Of a DNA stretch of 64,000 nucleotides, positions 1-10,397 are shown one piece after another. Position 1 is the first letter of the stretch. Every line of letters begins with the position of its first letter. The stretch comes from Rotaria socialis (taxonomy: Eukaryota > Rotifera > Eurotatoria > Philodinida > Philodinidae), in assembly GCA_905331475.1 (NCBI GenBank), contig CAJNYU010000505.1:62001-126000 (forward strand), in the 5' to 3' direction. The notes below the pieces were generated by a model. That model saw only the letters and a list, made by a program, of their open reading frames with translations. It was not told where the DNA came from and did not search any database. Position numbers and translations under genes: made by a program.

Positions 1-226
1 AAATCAGTGTTGTTTATTATTCTACTAAATTTACCTTGCACATTTATGCCATTTATATTCATTATTAGCATCTTGCTTTAAATCATGTAATTCAATAAAT
101 AATTCATATGGTGTATGATCGATAGACTGAAACAAAACAAATGAGATTAATCTCAGATCTCAATTTAAACACAGCATGGGAATTGGTTGATCTAATCCGA
201 ATTGCATTCTTATGAATATTCATTCT

Positions 227-3115
227 TTAATTATCATTCGAATAATATCGATTTCTATGACTTACTAATCTTCCTGTATGCGCACGTTTGTAACTAGCTC
301 GATGAACACTACTTAAGCCAAGACCACGTCGTTTGCCGGCGCTCGTTAAACTATTATTACTTGCAACTAAATGAATTCCAGGAGGTGATAAAGTAGTTGT
401 TGTTGATGCTGACGATAGAAGTTTATCGGGTAAAGTTGGTGAACCAGGACACGAAGATCGATCAAAATAATCTTTACCGTAAAAACAAAGAATTAACCTT
501 TCAACGGAAATGTTTTCGCCTTGATTCATACCTTTTAAACTTATGTTATCCATGTTGATAGATGATGACCTTGTCGATGGTTCAATCGTTGATGATTGAG
601 ATTCGATGTTTGAACTAATTTTGTCATGTGTAACAAGAATAAATGGAGCGGCGGTTAGATTGATGCTAGGTGAACTTGTACTACGATTACTAAAACTAAT
701 GATAATGATAGTTTCGATAATAATAATAGTAATAAACGGAAAATAGTTTTGGTGTTTTAGTATCTACTAAAAAACGGCGTGTGCCAGGATGTGCTTTTCT
801 TTTTTCTTCTTGTCTTCTTGTCTAATTCGATCATATCCTTGGTAGAGTCGACAGGGTGCGCGGATGAATCGGAAACCGATGATGACACATCATCGTTAAA
901 AAGAGAAAGCAAAAGAAGAAAAAAATATAGGTGCCAATCGTCGATTAGGTCAATTTAGTTCGGCAAGTTGTCGCTTGTGTTTTGTCAAACAGTAGGACCA
1001 TCCCGAAAAGCTTTTCTATATTTATCGTTTTACAGTTCAATACTCTTTTCGATGATACGACTGTTGAGCTGCTCTTATTTCTTTCGATCTATCGAACGAC
1101 AAATCAGTGTAAGTGAACAAGATTTTTCAGATAACTTTGTTAGCCAACTACAAAAGTCTATAAACATATTGACAATAATGGAAGATAAAAATAAGTCTAT
1201 TTCTATCGTTAGTTCTTTACGCTCTATGTCTCTATTCAATCGTGTTCGTGATTTGTCATGCAAATTGGAACAAAATTTATTACATCGATCATTTTCAGTT
1301 ATGTGTATTAGAGCAAACTATGTAGCAGCTCTCTTCACTCGAGGACAGTGCTAAGAGTAGCGAGAGAGATAGAAAAAGAAAGAAAAAACGAGAATTTAGC
1401 GACAAAAAGCATCACTTCTTCGATGATGCCGACATATTTTTAAATTGACAATGATTTACTAAGATAAAAGACGATCTATCGATATATATATATATATATA
1501 AATATAATGGTAGACAGAAACAAAAAGTCATTATATATAGACGTACCATATCGGCAAGCATATTCTTCTCTGTTAATAATAAAACTTAATATGTGCGTGC
1601 TCGTTTTTTATTATTCTCTAGAATTGTCAATAGAAATAATGAAAGGAAAAAACGTAAAGCGAAGAATAATAAATCTAAATGAGATGAAATGATTTCCGTA
1701 CAGTAGTAAAGCTTTCTAGCTTTCTCTATTCAATTGTTTTCCGCTAGAAAAACACACACATAAACATGCAATAAATAATTACAGTTGGGCTCATCTTTAA
1801 AATTCAGCATGATTGCTGATGTTGCTTCTTCTTCTTTAGTGTATTGTTTTTGTTCAACTCTAACCATAAAAAATGAGAATGAAGACATCTATTAAGGTAG
1901 ACTTTCCGTTTCATCATTCATACCTTGACACAAGACAGCAGCAGCAACAACAACAAAAATAGGAATGCAATTAAATGTTAGATAAAAACGTTGCTTATAT
2001 GTGTTCAAGTATTAACAAAAAAGAATAAGAAGAAAAAGGAAAAGGAAAAGAAGACTTTGCAATGATGCTGCTCAAGATGGCACTTACACGCAGGCCGAAT
2101 AATGGCAGTTCATTCATTCTGAATTTCTCCCTATGAGTGCAGAGCAATTGACAATGTGTTTTTGTACTAATATGTATACGAGAACTTCAAGAAAATAAAA
2201 GGAGAAGGAAAAAAAGGAAAAGTAATTTTTAATTTTAATTTGAACATGATCTTCTTGTTAACTTACTCATTTGAATGATGTACAATTGTTGTAATTGTTT
2301 CTAGGGATTCGTCATCTTTAAGATCATTTTCAACGTCGGTACGATTTTGTAAACGTAATGATAAATCTAAACAACAGGAAATATCATCAAAGTAAATCGA
2401 ATTAAAATTTCAATGTAAAATGCCAAACAAAAAAGAAACATTTTAATCCGTCGATAATTCATTAGATACGATCAACAAATAATAGTTGTCGATTATTAAG
2501 ATGCAAAGAGAAACTTGTCGATAATATTTATCTTATTGTATTAGCATTGTCAAAGTCCATTGCTAATTTTGCTTCTTTTTTTTATCGACAGACATATATC
2601 CTGTCAATCGTTTCTAGATTATTTTCAAGCTTAGAAAAGTTTTTTTTTTATATCTATCTATCTACACTAATGATAATTTATCGTTCGCCATGATTCTCTT
2701 TAGGGTAGTTTCCACTTATTTGATGTTTGACAGACTTGTCTATCTCTCGTTACACATACAAACACGCACACACACACACATATATATACAAATATAAACA
2801 AGGAAGAAAACAAATCTTTATATGAATTTTGATGACATTGAAGTAGATAATCAAATAGATAAAACTGATTATATTATGCGATTTACAATCTTCGAATGTT
2901 TGTCATTTTGATTTTTTTAGTAAAAATTTCTTACCATTTTCATCTGTAATTTTATTAATCTCATGTTTCGTTGATTCATCATCGTCATTATTGTCATCAA
3001 TCTCGCCAATATCTTCTTTGATTGTAGCTAAATCCAACATAATACTTGTTCGAGCCAAGTCATTATGTACATTACGATCCATCGATGTTTGATTATAAAT
3101 GCTTTTGCATAGCAT
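227..3115 (-). CDS. Unknown low-complexity acidic/Ser-rich protein, three exons
   Basis: I do not recognise this gene. Three exons fit by splice sites and phase: 3115-2935, 2366-2267 and 689-227, giving 247 residues. The donors are GTAAG-type, the acceptors end in TTTAG, and the phases (1, then 2) agree across both joins. The first exon is strongly acidic (a run of Asp/Asn/Glu around IDDNNDDDE). The last is Ser/Thr-rich and ends in a basic, Tyr/His/Arg-rich tail. No domain, signal peptide or membrane segment is visible, so it is probably disordered. The start at the ATG of 3115 is a guess. A further open stretch at 3423-3235, reading CQVCLDEG near its start, could be an upstream exon. The second intron is long (690-2266) and holds only AT-rich and purine-rich sequence with a short (AT)n run near 1482-1500. 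Confidence 0.45.
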
Positions 3116-3603
3116 AAAAAGGAATATATATTTTTCAAATTGGCTTTTCTATATAGAAAACATCAACATTGGATACAAAAAAAGAATAAGATCATAAGAG
3201 AAAGAAAAGAGAGGAGAAGCAAAAAATGCAGATGTTAAAGCATGGCATACACGAAGCAATGATCACCAAGTAGAGAAGAAAATATGAAGTGCATATTAAT
3301 GGACATAAATGAAAATAAAAGCTGACTTGTATCTGGCGGGATCAGCTCGTTCTCATCGTCAGTCTCATTAGTTGTGTCGCAGCTAGAAATATGTTCGCTT
3401 ATCTGACGGATGCCTTCATCCAAACATACTTGGCACGTTACGTCTCATCATGATTGTATCCAATAAAAAGAACAGGCCATTTAACAGATTATCTTTTTTT
3501 GCTTCGCTCTTATATAAAAGCTGATTCCTTAAAGTAGAGTTTAAATTTAAATTTCTATTCGATGAAACAGTACAAGAACTTGCAAGGAAACTAAAAGACT
3601 AAA

Positions 3604-3905
3604 TAGGGTCTGGTATCCTAAGTATTCTGGGAAAAAATGACTCGGAGAATTTCATTCACAAGGGAAGATATGTGAATCGTATAAACTTATATTTTGCTTT
3701 GCGAGGAAGAGCAAATGTTTCTCTATCAAGTGATATAACATTAGTTGAATAATATATTATTCAACTAATGTTATATCACTTGATAGAGAAACATTTGCTC
3801 TTCCTCGCAAAGCAAAATATAAGTTTATACGATTCACATATCTTCTCTTGTGAATGAAATTGTCAGAGTCATTTTTTTCCGGAATAATTAGGATACCAGA
3901 CTCTA
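3604..3905. repeat. 302-bp near-perfect palindrome (foldback/MITE-like)
   Basis: The two 151-bp arms are almost perfectly complementary with no spacer. The centre is between 3754 and 3755, inside ATAATATATTAT. Base 3604 pairs with 3905, and the outer arms (GGGTCTGGTATCCTAA against TTAGGATACCAGACTC) still match with few differences. No open reading frame is present, and I see no convincing target-site duplication. It would fold into a long hairpin as RNA or a cruciform as DNA. It is most likely a foldback-type miniature element or a recent inverted duplication. Confidence 0.85.
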
Positions 3906-4369
3906 TATTTATTCAAGAATCTAATTCACGTGGAAACAAAGAACATGATGATATTTGCGTTCTCTAAAAATACGATAAGTAGTGTAATGCATGTATTATT
4001 AATACAACAATGAATAAAAAACCGATGTTTTTTTGCAAACTGTTTGCCAGTTAATTTACCTATCTCTCTTGGCTCAAAAGTTCTATTTGTATAAGTTTTT
4101 TTCTTTGATCATCAATTATATGAATTTGAGAAAAAAATTCAAATGCTATTTCGTGCATTTCCTGTTCAAGTGTCATCTTCTTTTTTTTGCATAACTACAA
4201 ATATTCTTTGTTTCTTGGTAAAACTACATTTTGCATTCAAGTAAGTGAACTATGTTTCTAATTGGATGTTGATTGATAGGCAAAAAAGAGAATATTTTTC
4301 TACTTTTTTTAAGTTCAAACTTTTATTTTATTTTGTATTCATTTTTGACAAATACATAGAATTCTTTTC

Positions 4370-4630
4370 TTAAAAGTCAATCAAACGTTTGCGATTGCGT
4401 CGCTGCATAAGCGAATAAATAAATGGTGAGCTTTCATCAAAACCTGACGGCATATCATCATTATAATTATTTGCTAATTCATGATGTTGTAAATACGCAA
4501 TATCGCGTTTTAATCGTTGATGCATCGGATGATTATTGTTTGTACCTTTTGATATTGCCGATGGATGAGCTTTGATAAATTGACTGGTCACTAATAAAAT
4601 GACGAGCAATGGTACTGGATATACAAACAT
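4370..4630 (-). CDS. Small secreted prepropeptide, neuropeptide-precursor-like
   Basis: This single-exon ORF of 86 residues starts with a clear signal peptide (MFVYPVPLLVILLVTSQF, cleavage probably near AHP). It contains a dibasic KR site near residue 41 and a strongly basic RRNRKR cluster close to the C-terminus. Between them lies a peptide of about 34 residues that is acidic and aromatic (SGFDESSPFIYS). This layout of signal peptide, spacer, dibasic site, peptide and multibasic site is typical of secreted peptide-hormone precursors processed by prohormone convertases. No amidation Gly precedes the basic sites and there is no cysteine. I cannot place it in a named neuropeptide family. An AATAAA-like signal on the minus strand follows the stop within about 60 bp. 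The role is inferred from architecture only. Confidence 0.6.
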   Translation of the reverse strand: MFVYPVPLLVILLVTSQFIKAHPSAISKGTNNNHPMHQRLKRDIAYLQHHELANNYNDDMPSGFDESSPFIYSLMQRRNRKRLIDF

Positions 4631-4868
4631 TGTTGAATGTGCGTGTATTTCTTTGACGATAGGAATTGCAAATGTATGATAAATGAGTAGAGATAAAGAA
4701 GGTCTCTTTATTTCTTTTTTCTTCTTCTTATTTTTTTTATTAACAAAATTTATTTACGGTTATCTGTTTAATTAAGAAATTTGAGTATGATTGAACAGAG
4801 AAAAAGTCCTCAAATAACTTATTAAATGTGTCGAGATTTAACATAAAAAAAAAACGAAACTTTTCAGT

Positions 4869-5987
4869 TTATTCGTTATCGGCACTTGCGCCGGACTTTT
4901 TCGATCGGCTATCAAGAATGATTGTTACTGGACCATCGTTCTCTAAAATTTAAAATTAGAAATTTTAATCGAAAAATATTTTATTAATTAGAGTACAATA
5001 TTTTCTTCCTTATAAAACAATAGTCAAGCCCAACTCGAATATCCCATGAATAAAAATCATGCGTAAACGTTCAACAATTAAGTATCATTTGATTCGGCGA
5101 ATTAATTAAAAAATGCGATTGGATACATTCCTATTGACAAGGTCGGAATTTCCTCAACCGAACATATGCGCAACTCTTGTTTCTGAGGATAATCGTTCTA
5201 GAGCTTTCATACAAGCACTAAAAACGTCTCTGTGAAAAACTTCTCTCAATCATCGGAAGTTACATTACACATAGAATAAACTATTTGTTCAACTCAAATA
5301 TAAGCAGATGCTGCCGGTGCATTTTAGTGACAATATTCTATTTGCGATTTTTGCATCCTACGCAAATCTAAATTGATGATTACAATTCTATGTAAATAGT
5401 ACTTGTTTTCCTATTCACATTAAATGCCAAAATAATGCAACTAAAACACGTTGATTATTTATGAAATGTCTTCATGAGAATTGTTCTTTTGTCGTTATCG
5501 TAAAATTCAAGAAATTTTATTATTACTCGAAAAACTAAAGTTGTACTATACACCACGATAATTACTATGTAGACATACCGATATTCACGGCCATCATCGC
5601 GCCGAATTGTCCGTCAAAAATTTTATCTGTTTTATAACTTTGTTTCAATTGATTTAATAATTTTTCATATAATATTTTCGATTGTTCACCTGACATAGAT
5701 AGATGATAATCGGGCTTTGTACCTTTCAATGTTGCATGCAACGTAAATTGACTAATGCACAACAGACTTGAGTCTAAATCAACAACGTTACGATTCCAAT
5801 TTTTAGTTCCATCCATCGATGGCCATAAGCGAATCGTGAGCAGTTTTCTTACAATATAATCAATATCAGTTTGATCATCATCATTGGCAATACCGATTAA
5901 TACACATAAACCACGATCGATAGAGCTAATTAATTCATCGCTGACACGAACACTCGCTCGAAGAACACGTTGAATAACAGCACGCAT
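4869..5987 (-). CDS. DTD1: D-aminoacyl-tRNA deacylase 1 (D-Tyr-tRNA deacylase)
   Basis: This enzyme hydrolyses D-amino acids mischarged onto tRNA (and glycine from tRNA-Ala), a cytosolic proofreading activity. Two exons, 5987-5579 and 4942-4869, join in phase 1 to give 160 residues, close to the usual bacterial/eukaryotic length. The N-terminus MRAVIQRV is diagnostic. The two family signature motifs are present: SQFTL at about 79-83, followed by KGTKPDYH, and NDGPVT at about 138-143. The second motif exists only if the short second exon is used, which supports the splice. The 636-bp intron (4943-5578) is long for this neighbourhood and shows no recognisable element. The C-terminal tail is short and polar (SKKSGASADNE). 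Identification is very secure. Confidence 0.95.
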
Positions 5988-6149
5988 ATTAGTTTTTTTT
6001 ATTCTATCTGAATATTAGAATAATTAATCTTTTTTTTTTCGATTTACAAAAAAGCCAAAAAACACATTGATAAATATTTACTCAAATACAAAAAGAATTC
6101 TCGGTTAATAGATGATCAAAAAAAAACGAAAGCAGCAAAATCTGACATA

Positions 6150-7799
6150 TTATACATAATCACGCAGTGTATAAGGACGTTGCTGTTGTTTCATTTGAAA
6201 AGAAGACGGCTGATTTTCTGCAGAACTATCCCACTGAAATAAAAAAAATAACATTGGATGTTCCTTTCCTTAGAACAGAAAAAACAAAGTACGAACATAC
6301 CACACGATTGTTATAAATGGCACTGTCATCCGGATGATATCGTATTGTATCATGTTGACTATTGTTCATTCCAATTGCTGTCATTGGTATATTATTCTCC
6401 TGTTTTACTATAGCACGTAGATTAAGAAAGCTCGGCGGTAATGGCCCACATAAGGCAGAAAAACAGTTTAACAATGAATGTCCTCGAGAAAATGGATTTG
6501 ATAAAGTTTCACCGCGACGTGTAGATCTCCACGTATCTTTGATCTATTAGAAATAAATGAAGCTTATTTTTCATTAACGAAATTCAAGTACATACATCTT
6601 CATTTGTTGTTACACTTCGACAAATTAAATATGTATGATAACCCCATAGACCAATCACCGACCATATTGAAATAAAACATACTAATGCTTCGACTATAGT
6701 TGCCGGTGTATCACGAATTGCATCAGCGACTGTTGATGCGTCTTGTGCTCCTATTCAAAATTTAGGGCTTTTAATTAAACAATGGTCCTGGTAAGCTCCA
6801 TAGAGGAAATATTATTAATAATACTCTCACGGATATTTCCACGATTCATCACAGGAAAGGAAAAAGAAATTTTCATTATTTTCTATTTTATATATAGAAC
6901 ATGAAAAGAACTCTCGACGTTTGAATACTTACGTAAAGCAATATTGATAATATTAAAAACGAATATGTAAATACAAAGAAGCGACAATGAAAATAAGAAT
7001 AAATAAAAATATCGATAATTTCGTAAACCAACACAATTTCCAACCCATGGACTAAAGCATAAATCATTATGTTAATTAAATATGAATCTAAAAATGACAT
7101 ACCAATGATGATCGAAATTCGCTAAAAAATAAAAATATGATTCTTCGTTGTTGGTTTTTTTAATCATTTAATTCGTCTTACCAATACATGCATCACACAG
7201 TGAACAATGTGACACTCGTGGTGGTCTGAAAATTTTACATGTTTGACAAAATTTAAGTTGCATGACATGTCCACCACGCATTTGAACTTCGATGACTCGT
7301 CCAGTTAATGAAACATTTTGTAGATTATCTATAGAAAAGACAATATTAAAATTTCTACATGAATTCTTAAGTTTGAACCTGATTTTTCAAGATAACGAAT
7401 TTCTTCTGGCGTTGCTCGAGGAAGTATGCCAGGATCAGTGAATGCTGTACGTAAAATACAACAAATAACCATAAAAAATAAAAGAGCAGCAAATATCGGT
7501 ATGGCTGGACTCAGTCTCTTGGTTAGATAAGGACAACTAAAATTTTAAGATATTAAGTCTAGAATTTATTTATTATTGCATCGAAATCTTACTCGAAACC
7601 AAAGAAAAGTCCAGATATGACACTAATTAGCAATACAGCAAATATGAATATTCCTATGTTATGACCGGTAATACAACGACCATTGCAAAACACTCGGTTT
7701 TTACTTTTCAGAGACTAGATTATAAAAGAAAAAGATAATAAAAAATTCTAACAAGTTAAAAATTTATTGCAAAAAACCAACCTGCCAATTTCTGGCCAT
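6150..7799 (-). CDS. Palmitoyltransferase of the ZDHHC9/14/18 (Erf2-like) group
   Basis: This is an integral membrane S-acyltransferase that attaches palmitate to cysteines of client proteins at the Golgi/ER. Nine exons are in phase: 7799-7782, 7714-7593, 7536-7379, 7328-7182, 7121-7103, 7051-6933, 6750-6596, 6543-6301 and 6233-6150, giving 354 residues. It has the four expected membrane segments (about 20-42, 55-78, 169-192, 210-235). The Cys-rich domain begins [12 protein letters not shown] and carries the catalytic D-H-H-C at 152-155, followed by PWVGNCVG. The TTNE motif follows TM4, and the CGPLPPS segment near the C-terminus is typical of ZDHHC9/14/18. Exon 5 is only 19 nt, and the catalytic Cys codon is split across its 3' intron. 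An AG acceptor lies 19 bp upstream of the ATG, a candidate trans-splice site. The gene appears intact. Confidence 0.93.
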
Positions 7800-8062
7800 A
7801 ATTTTGTTTCGGCTAAAAAATTCTCATAGTCGACCGAAAGAAAATTTCTGCACGATAGACATAATTTAATGACAAGAAAAAAATATGATTTAATCAGTTA
7901 AAATCAAATAATCATGCACGCTCTAAACAAATGCTAGATAATGCAAAGAACGCTACTATCAATTTCATTTTACACGTGACAAGTAACGCTTATCAATAAC
8001 GACCTCTTCTTTCTTGTTCAGGATTTGCTGTTTATTGAATTGGAAAAAAAACAGAAACAGGT

Positions 8063-8165
8063 GAGATAAGCTACATGCAATTCGTAAATACACGAGTGCT
8101 ATCAACAGCATGAATTACGTTGACATTGCTGCCAGTGTATGTAGAAATTACATGTAGCTTGTCTC
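8063..8165. repeat. Imperfect 103-nt inverted repeat / hairpin
   Basis: The outer 15 bp (GAGATAAGCTACATG against CATGTAGCTTGTCTC) pair with a single G-U wobble. A second paired block, TACAC/GTGTA, and an inner CAGCA/TGCTG pair follow, with the loop near 8114. Size and shape resemble a pre-miRNA or a tiny foldback element. No conserved seed can be assigned by eye. Confidence 0.4.
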
Positions 8166-9128
8166 GAGCACAGAAACATTCGTTTCGTTTCCTTGATTTG
8201 CTTCATTAAAAGCAAATCAGAATTCTGAATTAAATCTTGAAAAAATAAATCAAACGTTGCTATAAGCTAATTTTCTTCACCAGCATATCTCATTAATATT
8301 AGGAGTTTATCTATCCAAGGTCATATCAAATGTCGATGCACATTCTTTTCATCATATCTCATGTTCTTTTATTCTTTTTGCATATATTATCATTATCGCT
8401 TGACATGAGTTGGCTTTACGTATTAAGCAGATTCTTCATTATTTTTTATAGAACAATTACTGCTAAACGTTTAGATATTTTTTTTGTTTAGTTGGCAACT
8501 TTCGGGCGAAGAAAAGCTCAATATTTCATATTTTTGCGCAACAATCAAGTGAAAATTCTTTTAATATTCATCCTACCAATATCGAATTTTAGTCTTAGTA
8601 GCTAAGAATCTGTATTATTTTTGTATTGTTTCTGAAAGTTTGAAATGCACGTCGTAGTAGTCTATTTAAATTCATTGGAAAATCTTATTTAAAGAAAAAA
8701 TGAATTGTATGAAACAGATTAATAGAAGTCTTCAAAAAAAAAACAGTTTGTCAAAAAAGTCATATTTTTATTACATTAATTATTGAGTTCGAACAGGGGC
8801 TATCTCGTACTTTGAAGTCCGTACAGAGAATTGAACTTCACTTCACATCAACTTGAAGTTTTCACCGGTTCTTCTGCGCCTATGTGCGATCGATCTATCG
8901 GTAGTGTGGATGTGAACTCAATTTTTAATCATAGTCCAAATAATGATGACATCAAGATCAAACGAAGTTCACATTTTGGCATTAAGTATTCAAAAGGGCT
9001 GTGTAGAAAATCCAAAACGCTGATCGTGGAATCGAAACACTATTTTTACCCTTTTGAAACTGCCTGACATGCTAACAGATGGCAACAGAAGATGTTTAAT
9101 TCTTGCGAAACAACGGGAAAGTGACATT

Positions 9129-9350
9129 TCGTACTAATTTTTCATTACGATTTCCCGACATATAAAAACATACATGCTCTTCGGAATGACAAAAATGTAA
9201 AACAGTCAGGGTGTTCGGAATGAAAGTTGTCCAATAGATCGTAACGGACAGCAGTATTTTTGAAAAACAAAAAACTGCAATTTGCGTGGCGTTCGGCGTG
9301 AAAATGACCGGAAGATCGTAATGAAAAGAAGGCAGGATGTTCGTAACTAT
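9129..9350. repeat. Degenerate tandem repeat with TCGTAA/TTCGGA cores
   Basis: TCGKAA-like cores occur at about 9129, 9181, 9215, 9239, 9293, 9316 and 9341. Several are spaced 23-25 bp apart and others at roughly two units (54 bp). The core and the spacing resemble the better preserved 23-bp repeat near 47.3-47.5 kb in this window. No coding potential is seen. Confidence 0.45.
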
Positions 9351-9611
9351 GTTCATGTGTACACGTTTTGAGAGATTTCAAATGACTCAGTAGCTCGTAT
9401 TTAAAGATAATAAGCAGAACAACGTTCAAATGAGCACTCTCTAAGTCTTATGGTATACTTACAATCTCCAGGTAAAATGAGTTTACAGACGACCGGCCAT
9501 TTTCGTCCCGAAAAAACAGAACTTTGATAGAATAATGTGTTTGCTAACTCTTGCTTTCTACTCTTATATCTTATCTCATCTGGTGATGTACACGCCGCAA
9601 AACATCCAACG

Positions 9612-10397
9612 ATGAATAGCCAACGTGTTGTAGTAACTGGTGTGTCAGGCAGTATTGGTGCTGTTATAGCACGTTTGTTCCCTACTCACGGTGCTAATGT
9701 TTCATTACATTATTATCGTAATGTAGAAGCTTGACGCTCATTGTTAAACGAATATCCTGACCCATGTCAAGCATTTTCAGTCAATGCTACGGACGAACAA
9801 GCTGTCAAAAAAGACTTTGAAGATAGTTGTAATCATTTTGAACTTGTCAATGTTTGCATTGTTAATCGTGATGTGTTCAAAGAAGATGATATTCCTATTT
9901 TGGACATGTTCCTTGATCAATGGCAAAATACAATCAATGTCGATTTGACGTCCTACTTTCTGTATGCACGCGAATGGTGTCGACCGTTAAAATATCTCCA
10001 ACCAGCGAATCATGATAATATCAATGCGACCCTTATCGCTATTGGTTCAGTGGCAGGCAACTTTGGTCGAGTCAATCATATTGATTATGCAACAGCAAAA
10101 GGTGCTTTACAATCTTGTTTCATTAAATCATTAAAAAAATGAAAGCGTTCATATTGTTCCACAAGCTCGATGCAATGTAGTCACGCTCAGTTCTATACAA
10201 ACACCGATGAGCGAAAGCTTAATTCAACAAGGAAAACATTTTCAAACACTTCGCACAACATCCTTGCGAAAATTAGGTAGCGCAGACGCGATATCGCTCA
10301 AGCTTGTCTATTTTTAGCCTCGAACAAAACAGCTCGACATTTAACAGGAGAAGTAATGGTGGTTCATGGTGGAATGGAAGGGCATGCCTTATGGTGA
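9612..10397 (+). pseudogene. Broken short-chain dehydrogenase/reductase (SDR), bacterial/fungal type
   Basis: The sequence reads as an intron-less SDR of about 260 residues. It has the Rossmann motif TGVSGSIG near the N-terminus, the catalytic YATAK (YxxxK) near 10085, a PM dipeptide after the active site, and a C-terminus ending GGMEG-HALW, as in a group of bacterial and fungal 3-oxoacyl-ACP-reductase-like SDRs. It is disrupted three times: an in-frame TGA at 9733-9735, a one-base shift in the A-run near 10133-10139, and another shift near 10284-10292. The usual NNAG motif is also degenerate (VNVCIVNRD). NAD(P)H-dependent reduction of a carbonyl would be the ancestral activity. Lack of introns beside intron-rich neighbours fits horizontal acquisition followed by decay, but retroposition cannot be excluded. 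Substrate unknown. Confidence 0.85.

Larger units (their letters stand above)
7800..9611. other. Intergenic stretch without a supported gene
   Basis: No convincing coding region on either strand. It contains an imperfect hairpin at 8063-8165, a short perfect stem-loop near 8205-8226 (GATTTGCTT/AAGCAAATC) and a block of degenerate TCGTAA/TTCGGA repeats at about 9129-9350. The open frames between 8831 and 9429 begin at non-ATG codons or overlap the repeats. They do not look coding. Confidence 0.6.

Noticed and set aside
968..1354. Long open frame on the plus strand (128 codons)
   Set aside because: It begins at a non-ATG codon, has no recognisable protein features and lies inside the intron of the minus-strand gene in AT-rich sequence.
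1482..1501. (AT)n run as a promoter TATA box
   Set aside because: A simple dinucleotide repeat inside an intron with no downstream start. It is not evidence of a promoter.
6933..7051. Apparent frameshift in the palmitoyltransferase exon encoding TM3
   Set aside because: A first hand translation lost four bases. Recounting the 119-nt exon shows the TM3 frame ([19 protein letters not shown]) is continuous and phases match on both sides.
8831..9429. Overlapping open frames on both strands
   Set aside because: They start at TTG or lie over the degenerate TCGTAA repeats; the repeat structure explains the open frames.
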